Source: Amycolatopsis iheyensis
Lineage (GTDB): Bacteria > Actinomycetota > Actinomycetes > Mycobacteriales > Pseudonocardiaceae
NCBI RefSeq assembly: GCF_024703995.1
Contig: NZ_JAMXQV010000015.1
Location: forward strand, 62,001-126,000
DNA: 64,000 bases
Reading direction: 5' to 3'
Shown here: one piece after another, positions 42,725 through 49,107 of the stretch
Layout: every line of letters begins with the position of its first letter
Position numbering within the stretch: position 1 is the stretch's first letter
Translations under genes and position numbers: made by a program
The notes under the pieces: model-generated
What the model saw: the letters and a program-made list of their open reading frames with translations, nothing else
Databases searched by the model: none
Told to the model about the DNA's origin: nothing

Positions 42725-42841
42725 CTACTTCATGCCGTGCGCGAACCCGGGGTCGGCGACGATGACGGAAGTGATGATGACGATCCACAGCACGCTGAGC
42801 GCGAGCGCCCAGAACTTGAGGTTGGACAGCATCCGGGACAT
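42725..42841 (-). CDS. 38-residue membrane peptide after corA
   Basis: A small open frame MSRMLSNLKFWALALSVLWI... with a single hydrophobic helix and an FAHGMK end. Starting at ATG 42841, with CGGAGTG nine bases upstream, 29 bases after the corA stop and on the same strand. Composition and context favour a real small membrane protein that could modulate CorA, but I cannot name a family. A second in-frame ATG (MLSN) follows three codons later. Confidence 0.55.
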   Translation of the reverse strand: MSRMLSNLKFWALALSVLWIVIITSVIVADPGFAHGMK

Positions 42842-42870
42842 GGCGAACACTCCGATGGGGAAGAGGGGAC

Positions 42871-43956
42871 TTAGAGCCAGCCGTTCTTCCGGAATATTCG
42901 GTACAGCAACAGGCAGATGCCGAGGATGACCGTGATCACCAGCGGGTACCCGAACTTCCAGTGCAGCTCGGGCAGGTAGTCGAAGTTCATCCCGTAGATG
43001 CCCGCGATCATCGTCGGCACGGTGATGATCGCCGCCCACGACGTGATCTTGCGCATGTCGGTGTTCTGCTGCAGGGAGATCTTCGCGACGGTCGCGTCGA
43101 CCAGGGTGGACAGCAGCTCGTCGAACGCCGCCACCCGCTCGGACACGGTCGTGAGGTGGTCGGCGACGTCGCGGAAGTACGAGCGGACGTCGTCGGGCAC
43201 CAGCCGCGTGTAGCCCTCGGCCAGCCGCTGGATCGGCGTGGCCAGCGGCATCACCGCGCGGCGCAGCTCGAGGACCTCCCGCTTCATCAGGTAGATCTGC
43301 TCGGCGCTGATCTGCGAGCGAGGCGCGAAGACCTGCGCCTCCATCACGTCGATGTCGCTCTCGATCCGGCCCGTGACGTCGAGGTAGTGGTCGACGACGT
43401 GGTCGGCGATGGCGTGCACGACCGCGGACGGGCCGAGCTGCAGCCGCTCCGGGTCGTCGTCGAGCTCGCGGCGCAGCCGCGCCAGGCCGGAGTGGTTCCC
43501 GTGGCGGACGGTGATCACGAAGTCCCGGCCGAGGAACACCATCAGTTCACCGGTCTCGACGATCTCGTTCGCCGTTGTGGGTGACTCGTGTTCGACGTAC
43601 CGGACGGTCTTGACCACCAGGAAGAGCGTGTCGTCGTAGCGCTCCAGCTTCGGCCGCTGGTGCGCCTCCAGCGCGTCCTCGACCGCCAGCTCGTGCAGGC
43701 CGAAGGTCTCCGCGATGCCCTGGATCTGCTCGGAGTCGGGCTCGTGCAGCCCGATCCAAACGAACCCCTCGTGGCGCTTGCGGACCTCTTTGATCGCCTC
43801 GACGTGGGACCAGCGGCCGGGCAGGCGCTTGCCGCCGACGTACACCGCGCAGTCGACGACGTACGCGGACAGCGGCACCGGAACGCGAACGGGCACGCCC
43901 TTGGCCCGGCTGTTGCCGCGGCCGCGAAGGCCGCCGAGCGAGGGAATGGCAGGCAT
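42871..43956 (-). CDS. corA: CorA-family magnesium/cobalt transporter
   Basis: A 361-residue pentameric Mg2+ channel. A large cytoplasmic domain precedes two C-terminal helices with the diagnostic YGMNF motif (AGIYGMNFDYLPELHWKFGYPLVI), ending in the basic RIFRKNGWL. The ATG at 43956 has AGGAGATCCC upstream. Extra N-terminal residues (about 28) are basic and probably disordered. The Mtb counterpart is Rv1239c near sugC (recalled). It is the distal magnesium gene in a window that also carries an MgtE-N/CBS sensor. Confidence 0.92.
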   Translation of the reverse strand: MPAIPSLGGLRGRGNSRAKGVPVRVPVPLSAYVVDCAVYVGGKRLPGRWSHVEAIKEVRKRHEGFVWIGLHEPDSEQIQGIAETFGLHELAVEDALEAHQRPKLERYDDTLFLVVKTVRYVEHESPTTANEIVETGELMVFLGRDFVITVRHGNHSGLARLRRELDDDPERLQLGPSAVVHAIADHVVDHYLDVTGRIESDIDVMEAQVFAPRSQISAEQIYLMKREVLELRRAVMPLATPIQRLAEGYTRLVPDDVRSYFRDVADHLTTVSERVAAFDELLSTLVDATVAKISLQQNTDMRKITSWAAIITVPTMIAGIYGMNFDYLPELHWKFGYPLVITVILGICLLLYRIFRKNGWL

Positions 43957-44264
43957 GGGATCTCCTGGGCGTCGTGCGTTGGTCGTGCGAGACGACTGAC
44001 CAGGGGCGGAGTGTGTCCGCCCGGCGACACCAGCGTTCCCGGGGAGTGAACGGCCTACCTGGAGACGACCCGTGAGGTGGGAACGCTGGGACTACTAGGG
44101 AGCGGACTATCGCCACTACTCATCGGGGTTCCTCACCTCCTTCGGGCCGGGTACAGAGTGGTACGGCTCGCGTTGACGCGCGAGAACCAATGGTCGAGGG
44201 TACTCCTCACTACGGATGCGTGTCGTACCAGCCTCACGCGTCGTTACGCGGCAAGGAGAGACGA
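43957..44264. promoter_or_regulatory. Long divergent intergenic region with dyads
   Basis: This 308-bp gap between corA and a MaoC gene has no convincing gene. CCAGCGTTCCC (44030-44040) pairs exactly with GGGAACGCTGG (44079-44089) over a 38-base loop that contains ACCT/AGGT stems. Next to it lie GGTGAGG-like words on the minus strand. A leader on corA mRNA about 250 bases long could be structured. A magnesium riboswitch was considered but not supported by conserved M-box positions. Confidence 0.4.
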
Positions 44265-44768
44265 GTGCAGTTCGGCCGGTACTACGAGGAGTTCGAGGTC
44301 GGTGCGGTCTACAAGCACTGGCCGGGCAAAACGGTCACCGAATACGACGACCACCTGTTCTGCCTGATCACCATGAACCACCACCCGCTGCACCTGGACG
44401 CGCACTACGCCGAGGAGACCACCGACTTCGGCAAGAACGTCGTGGTCGGGAACTACGTCTACTCGCTGCTGCTCGGGATGTCCGTGCCCGACGTCTCCGG
44501 CAAGGCCATCGCGAACCTCGAGGTCGAGTCGCTCAAGCACGTGAAGCCGACGTTCCACGGCGACACGATCTACGGCGAGACCGAGGTGCTGGACAAGACG
44601 CCGTCGAAGTCCAAGGACGACCGCGGTGTCGTGTACGTCGAGACGCGCGGGTACAAGCAGGACGGCCTGATCGTGTGCACCTTCCGGCGGAAGGTGATGG
44701 TGCCCAAGCGCTCCTACGGGGAAACTCGGGGCGGGGAGCAGCCGGGCCGGCCGGTGCCGCACGAGTGA
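44265..44768 (+). CDS. MaoC-family (R)-specific enoyl-CoA hydratase
   Basis: A 167-residue hot-dog-fold dehydratase. FGRYYEEFEVGAVYKHWPGKTVTEYDDHLFCLITMNHHPLHLD carries the MaoC catalytic Asp-x4-His region (DDHLFCLITMNHHPLH), and VKPTFHGDTIYGETEVLD is the second motif. Starting at GTG 44265, with AAGGAGAG upstream. It hydrates enoyl-CoA esters in cytosol. The partner is probably the DUF2332 gene seven bases downstream. Confidence 0.88.
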   Translation: MQFGRYYEEFEVGAVYKHWPGKTVTEYDDHLFCLITMNHHPLHLDAHYAEETTDFGKNVVVGNYVYSLLLGMSVPDVSGKAIANLEVESLKHVKPTFHGDTIYGETEVLDKTPSKSKDDRGVVYVETRGYKQDGLIVCTFRRKVMVPKRSYGETRGGEQPGRPVPHE

Positions 44769-44775
44769 GGCTCTG

Positions 44776-45867
44776 ATGGACCTGGACGCGATCAAGGGCA
44801 TCCTCCGCAAGTTCGCGGAAGTCGAGGCCCGCGGCGTATCGCCGCTGTACGAGCACCTAGCCCTGCAGGCCGCTTCGGACGACGACGTGGCGGGGCTGCT
44901 GTCGGTGGCCCGCGACGGCGAGGTGCGGGCGACGCTGCTGATGGCGACCGCGCACCGGCTCGTGCAGGCGGACCCGATCCACCCGCTCTCGCGGTACTAC
45001 CCGTCCTTGGGCGGCTTCGACGGCGTCGACTCCGAGACGTGGCCGCTGTTCCGGTCGTTCCTGCTGGAGCGGGCCGAGAAAGCCCGGGCGCTGATTTCGT
45101 CGCGCTACACGCAGACGAACGAGGTCCGCCGGGCGGCGCTGCTGTACCCGGGCGTCGCGCGGGCGGCCCGAGAAGCCGGCGGGAAGGTTTCGCTGTTGGA
45201 GGTCGGCTGCAGCGCCGGGCTCCTGCTGGGGCTGGACCGCTTCGGCTACCGCTACCAGTGCGACGGCGGCGAGCAGCTGACGGCGGGCCCGGCGAAGACC
45301 CCGGTCGGGCTGCACTGCGCGCTGGACCTGGCGCCCGGCGCGGTGGCGCCGAAGCTGCCGAAGAAGCTGGCCGTGCTCGACCGGGCCGGGCTCGACCGGG
45401 CGCCGGTGGACCTTTCGGACGAGGACGAGCTGGCCTGGCTGGAGGCGTGCGTCTGGGCCGACCAGCCGGACCGGATCCGGCTGCTCCGGACCGCGGCGGC
45501 GGAGCAGGCCAAGCACCGGCCCCGGCTGATCACCGGGGACGGGGTTGCCGACCTCCCCGACGCGGCGGCGTCGTTGGACGGGCCGTTGGTGGTGGTGACC
45601 AGCCACGTCCTGGCGTACTTCTCGCCTGATCGGCGTGCTTCGTTCGTTTCGGAGCTGGCCGCGCTGGCGGAGTCCCGGCCGGTGTGGTGGGTTTCCGAGG
45701 AGTTCTACGGGGCCGGGCTCGAGACTGTGCTGCCCGGCCGGTCCGATCTGGCCGGGGACGGGCTGGCCACGCTGGGTGTCGTCCGGTGGGAGGACGGGAA
45801 GCCGGAGGCCCACGCGCTGGCCCGGACGGCGCCGCACGGGCAGCGGATGACCTGGTTGCCGCTGTAG
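44776..45867 (+). CDS. DUF2332 protein with a methyltransferase-like fold
   Basis: A 363-residue protein. LYEHLALQAASDDDVAGLL and HPLSRYYPSLGG are typical of DUF2332; LLEVGCSAGLLLGLDRFGYRYQCDG resembles the SAM-binding GxG of a methyltransferase. It follows the MaoC gene by seven bases. No known reaction. The C-terminus QRMTWLPL is encoded in a 35-bp block that is repeated exactly 220 bp downstream. Confidence 0.8.
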   Translation: MDLDAIKGILRKFAEVEARGVSPLYEHLALQAASDDDVAGLLSVARDGEVRATLLMATAHRLVQADPIHPLSRYYPSLGGFDGVDSETWPLFRSFLLERAEKARALISSRYTQTNEVRRAALLYPGVARAAREAGGKVSLLEVGCSAGLLLGLDRFGYRYQCDGGEQLTAGPAKTPVGLHCALDLAPGAVAPKLPKKLAVLDRAGLDRAPVDLSDEDELAWLEACVWADQPDRIRLLRTAAAEQAKHRPRLITGDGVADLPDAAASLDGPLVVVTSHVLAYFSPDRRASFVSELAALAESRPVWWVSEEFYGAGLETVLPGRSDLAGDGLATLGVVRWEDGKPEAHALARTAPHGQRMTWLPL

Positions 45868-45874
45868 TCAGGCG
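45840..45874. repeat. 35-bp direct repeat, copy 1
   Basis: GCAGCGGATGACCTGGTTGC begins an exact 35-base match to 46060-46094. The copy holds the last eight codons and stop of the DUF2332 gene. The repeat unit is 220 bases, with 185 bases of unique DNA between the copies. Confidence 0.9.
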
Positions 45875-46059
45875 GCTTGTTCACAAGCCGGCCTCGGTAT
45901 GGGCGAGTCCCGTCGGCTCGGCAACCGGCGTGCGCAGGTCGTGAAGGGGCGTTCGTCGCGCCGGGCCGGGCCACCGCGGGCCAGATGTCGCGAACGACCC
46001 GTCAGGACGTTGAACGGGCCTTTCGCGGAAGCCTGTGCCATGGCGCGAAGGCCGAAATC
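45875..46059. other. 185-bp inserted segment between two direct repeats
   Basis: It begins with the palindrome GCTTGTTCACAAGC (45875-45888) and contains GGGGCGTTCG near 45947 with a partial inverted match CGAACGACCC near 45992. I see no gene. Ancestrally, DUF2332 and the NUDIX gene probably ended next to each other, sharing the repeated block. The insert has no inverted ends typical of an IS. Confidence 0.6.
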
Positions 46060-46094
46060 GCAGCGGATGACCTGGTTGCCGCTGTAGTCAGGCG
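46060..46094. repeat. 35-bp direct repeat, copy 2
   Basis: An exact copy of 45840-45874. The stop codon and last residues of the NUDIX gene (minus strand, TGA at 46090-46088) lie inside it, whereas copy 1 holds the stop of DUF2332. Confidence 0.9.
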
Positions 46095-46501
46095 CGGGGG
46101 AGCGCGTTCCAGTCGCGGAGCGTCACATACAGGAGATCCACCAGCTCCCCCGCCGCCTCGAGGCCGGAAAGGTCTGCCGCATCGGACCAACGCGCGTCCG
46201 TCGCGTCGTCACCCGCCGTGAGTACTCCGCCCGTCACCGAGCAGGCGTAGTCGTGGATTTCGTACGGCCCGCGGACCACCGAGCCGACCACTGTGCCCGG
46301 AATCACGTGGAGACCCGTTTCCTCCAGCATCTCCCGAATGACGGCCTGTTCGTCCGTTTCACCCGGTTCGACTCGGCCACCTGGCAGGGACCACTGCCCC
46401 GAACCGGGGTCGTTCGCCCGCCGGATGAGGAGCAAACGGCCGAGGTCGTCGTACGTGATGCCGCCTACGCAGCGGATCGTGGTGCCGGTCGGGGCGTTCA
46501 T
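46088..46501 (-). CDS. NUDIX hydrolase
   Basis: A 137-residue pyrophosphohydrolase. The Nudix box is GGRVEPGETDEQAVIREMLEETGL, with REMLEETG fully conserved. It opens MNAPTGTTIRCVGGITYDD and reads LLLIRRANDPGSGQWSLPGG. Such proteins clean up NDP-X compounds or oxidised nucleotides. The ATG is at 46501. It is convergent to DUF2332 across the 220-bp repeat-bounded segment. Confidence 0.9.
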   Translation of the reverse strand: MNAPTGTTIRCVGGITYDDLGRLLLIRRANDPGSGQWSLPGGRVEPGETDEQAVIREMLEETGLHVIPGTVVGSVVRGPYEIHDYACSVTGGVLTAGDDATDARWSDAADLSGLEAAGELVDLLYVTLRDWNALPRA

Positions 46502-46695
46502 GTCCCCAACGGTAGACGTCCGGGACTTGAAAACGGATGTCCTGTACACGGAGAGTAGCCGTACGGTACACTTCGGACGTCGTGCTGACCCAAGCGCGGG
46601 ACTTCCCTCCCGTGCGCCTGTTCAGTGCGGTACAACGTAAAAAGTCAGGATTTGCTCTTGTCCGGTGTCACCGTAAGAGACGGGATTTGATCGCG

Positions 46696-46857
46696 GTGAA
46701 CGTGAAGAAGATTGCGGGCCTCGCCGGTATCGCGTTGGTGCTGTTCTTCGTCATTGCGCAGCCGGGGCAGGCCGCGGGCCTCGTCGGCAACATCATCGAC
46801 TTCCTGCGCAGCTCGGCCGAATCGGTGATCACCTTCGTCAGTAACGTCTTCAGCTGA
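46696..46857 (+). CDS. Small membrane or exported protein
   Basis: A 53-residue frame, KKIAGLAGIALVLFFVIAQP then GQAAGLVGNIIDFLRSSAESVITFVSNVFS. It has one N-terminal hydrophobic segment and an amphipathic tail. GTG 46696 is chosen because the longer frame (from 46537) is basic junk. The gene precedes a PH-domain membrane protein by 23 bases. Short, no named family that I recognise; similar proteins occur widely next to PH-domain genes in actinomycetes by my recollection. Confidence 0.6.
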   Translation: MNVKKIAGLAGIALVLFFVIAQPGQAAGLVGNIIDFLRSSAESVITFVSNVFS

Positions 46858-46880
46858 CCGATCGGGGCTAACCTGGACCC

Positions 46881-47441
46881 ATGTTCGCGCCACGCGACCC
46901 CGACGAGTACCTCCTCGACACCGAGCGGCGGGTCATCCGGATCCGCCGCCACTGGGCGGTGCTGCTCTGGGACACCTTCGAGGCGGCCGCGCTCCTGGCC
47001 ATCTGCGTCCTGGTGTCCTACCTGCTGCCGCCGGCGCTGTACATCGGCCAGAACATCCTCTGGTACGTGGCGCTGCTCGTCGTCCTGCGGTTCGCGTACG
47101 TGGTCATGGAGTGGTGGGTCGAGCGCCTCGTGGTCACCGACAAGCGCTTCGTGATGACCACCGGCGTGTTCACGACCAAGGTGCTGATGATGCCGATCAG
47201 CAAGGTCACCGACCTCAGCTACGTGCGCACCGCCACCGGCCGCATGATGGGCTACGGCACGATGGTCGTGGAGTCCGCCGGTCAGATCCAGGCGCTGAAC
47301 CGGATCGACTACCTCCCGCGGCCCGAAGAGTTCTACGACACGATCTCGGAGCTGGTCTTCGGTGACAAGCAGAAGCAGGCCGAACGCTTCTCGATGATCA
47401 AGGCCCAGCGGGCAGCCCGCGGAAAGAAGCCGGTCGGCTGA
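46881..47441 (+). CDS. Bacterial PH-domain (bPH2) membrane protein
   Basis: A 186-residue protein with two membrane helices (AVLLWDTFEAAALLAICVLVSYLL and ILWYVALLVVLRFAYVVMEWW) and the bPH2 core VERLVVTDKRFVMTTGVFTTKVLMMPISKVTDLSYVRTATGRMMGYGTMVVESAG. The pattern is well conserved. No enzymatic role is known. The ATG is at 46881. Confidence 0.88.
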   Translation: MFAPRDPDEYLLDTERRVIRIRRHWAVLLWDTFEAAALLAICVLVSYLLPPALYIGQNILWYVALLVVLRFAYVVMEWWVERLVVTDKRFVMTTGVFTTKVLMMPISKVTDLSYVRTATGRMMGYGTMVVESAGQIQALNRIDYLPRPEEFYDTISELVFGDKQKQAERFSMIKAQRAARGKKPVG

Positions 47442-47488
47442 CGTCCCCGCCGGGCGTGTGACCCAGCGCATCGTCGACAATGGACCCG

Positions 47489-48352
47489 ATGCGCATCGAC
47501 CTGCACGCCCATTCCACCGCTTCCGACGGCACCGACACGCCGGCCGGGCTCGTCGCCGCGGCCGCGAGAGCCGGGCTCGACGTCGTCGCGATCACCGACC
47601 ACGACACCACCGCCGGCTGGGGGCCCGCGACCGAGGCCATCCCGCCCGGCCTGACCCTCGTGCCCGGCGCCGAGCTCTCGACGGTGTCGACCGACCCCGA
47701 GACCGGCCGCCAGATCAGCGTCCACCTGCTGGCCTACCTCTTCGACCCGACGGCCGAGCCCGTGGTCACCGAGCAGACCCGGCTGCGCGTCGAGCGCCGC
47801 ACGCGGCTGCGCCGGATGGCCGAGCGGATGGCCGCCGACGGCCTGCCGGTCGACGCCGACGAGATCTTCGGCCTGCTGCCCGAGGACTCCCCGCCCGGCC
47901 GCCCGCACCTGGCGCAGGCGCTGGTCCGGGCCGGCCTGGTCAAGTCCGTCGACGAGGCCTTCGCCGACTACCTGAGCCCTCGTCGCGGCTACTACGTCGC
48001 CCGCCGCGACACGCCGGTCGAGGAAGCCATCGACATGATCGCCGCGGCCGGCGGCGTCACGGTCATCGCGCACCCCTTCGCGTTCAGCCGCGGCGCCACC
48101 ATCAGCGAGGACACCCTCGCCGGGCTGGCCGCCCGCGGGCTCACCGGCGTCGAGGCCGACCACCCCAACCACGACGCGCCGACGCGGGCCCGCACCCGTG
48201 CGCTGGCCGGCGAGCTCGGCCTGCTCCACACCGGGTCCAGCGACTACCACGGCACGAACAAGACGATCGCGCTCGGCGAGTGCACCACCGATCCCGGGCA
48301 GCTCGAGGAGCTCGTTTCGCGGGCGACGGGGTTCCAGGTCGTGAAGGGCTGA
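47489..48352 (+). CDS. PHP-domain phosphoesterase
   Basis: A 287-residue metal-dependent phosphoesterase of the YciV/RnaseAM type. MRIDLHAHSTASDGTDTPAGLV (HxH), ITDHDTTAGW (DHD), VPGAELST and VTVIAHPFAFSRG, ending with SSDYHGTNK, gather all metal ligands. Such enzymes cleave 3',5'-nucleotides or process 5' ends of RNA. The start ATG 47489 lies eight bases after a GACAAT -10, so the message may be leaderless; 47480 is the alternative. Confidence 0.9.
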   Translation: MRIDLHAHSTASDGTDTPAGLVAAAARAGLDVVAITDHDTTAGWGPATEAIPPGLTLVPGAELSTVSTDPETGRQISVHLLAYLFDPTAEPVVTEQTRLRVERRTRLRRMAERMAADGLPVDADEIFGLLPEDSPPGRPHLAQALVRAGLVKSVDEAFADYLSPRRGYYVARRDTPVEEAIDMIAAAGGVTVIAHPFAFSRGATISEDTLAGLAARGLTGVEADHPNHDAPTRARTRALAGELGLLHTGSSDYHGTNKTIALGECTTDPGQLEELVSRATGFQVVKG

Positions 48353-48353
48353 G

Positions 48354-48983
48354 ATGGCCATCGCCGACTTCTTCGACGCGAAGCTCTTCATGAGCGCGAC
48401 GATCACCCTGGTCGTCATCATGGACCCACCCGGCACGGTGCCGGTGTTCCTCAGCCTCGTCGGCCGCAAGCCGGTGGCGACCCGGGCGCGCGCCGCGCGG
48501 CAGGCCGTCCTGGTGTCGCTGCTGGTCATCAGCCTGTTCGCGGTCGCGGGCCAGGCGATCCTCGCCTACCTCGGGATCGGCATCCCGGCCCTGCAGGGCG
48601 CCGGCGGCCTGCTGCTCCTGCTCATCGCGCTGCAGCTGCTCACCGGCAGCGGCCACGAACCCGAGGCGGCCGCCGAGGACGTCAACGTCGCCCTCGTCCC
48701 GCTCGGCACGCCGCTGCTGGCCGGGCCCGGCGCGATCGCCGCGACCATCGTGTTCGTCCGCCAGGCCGACGGGCACATCGGCGCGTACATCGCGCTGGCG
48801 CTGGCGATCGTCATGACGCACTTCGTCATCTACATCTGCATGCGCTACTCCGGCGTCGTCATCCGGCTGATCAAGGAAAGCGGCATCACGCTGCTGGCCA
48901 AGGTGGCCGGCCTGCTGCTCGCGGCCATCGCCGTGGAGCTGGTCGCGAACTCCGTGCGCGGCTTCATCGCCGGCGGCAGCTGA
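48354..48983 (+). CDS. MarC-family integral membrane protein
   Basis: A 209-residue protein with six hydrophobic segments; ITLVVIMDPPGTVPVFLSLVG and VPLGTPLLAGPGAIAATIVF are MarC hallmarks. Function is not settled (once linked to antibiotic resistance; now thought to be unrelated). It starts one base after the PHP stop, so it is co-transcribed. The reading frame is complete and ends at 48983. Confidence 0.88.
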   Translation: MAIADFFDAKLFMSATITLVVIMDPPGTVPVFLSLVGRKPVATRARAARQAVLVSLLVISLFAVAGQAILAYLGIGIPALQGAGGLLLLLIALQLLTGSGHEPEAAAEDVNVALVPLGTPLLAGPGAIAATIVFVRQADGHIGAYIALALAIVMTHFVIYICMRYSGVVIRLIKESGITLLAKVAGLLLAAIAVELVANSVRGFIAGGS

Positions 48984-49029
48984 GGTCCGCCTTTCGGGTT
49001 GTCCTGCCGGACAGGAACTCCCGCGTTCG

Positions 49030-49090
49030 TTGACATCGTTGGCACGTCTCCCGCAGATTGAATCCCAGCCCAGCGCTTGAAACGATTCAA
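49030..49090 (+). promoter_or_regulatory. Promoter and LacI-type operator of the GH78-like gene
   Basis: TTGACA (49030-49035) and CAGATT (49054-49059), 18 bases apart, form a sigma-70 promoter; the start site would fall near 49066. TTGAAACGATTCAA (49077-49090) is a near-perfect palindrome with central CG, the LacI/GalR family pattern. It lies just after the start site, where repression is simple. The gene's own regulator is not in the window. Confidence 0.65.
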
Positions 49091-49107
49091 TCGTGTCGGA
49101 GGCCTCG

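Noticed and set aside
43957..44264. M-box magnesium riboswitch in front of corA
   Set aside because: GGTGAGG-like words are present, but the order and spacing of M-box conserved segments could not be matched by eye. Kept only as a structured leader.
45875..46059. Miniature inverted-repeat transposon (MITE)
   Set aside because: The segment has no inverted termini and the 35-bp flanking duplication is too long for target duplication. Left as an unexplained insertion.
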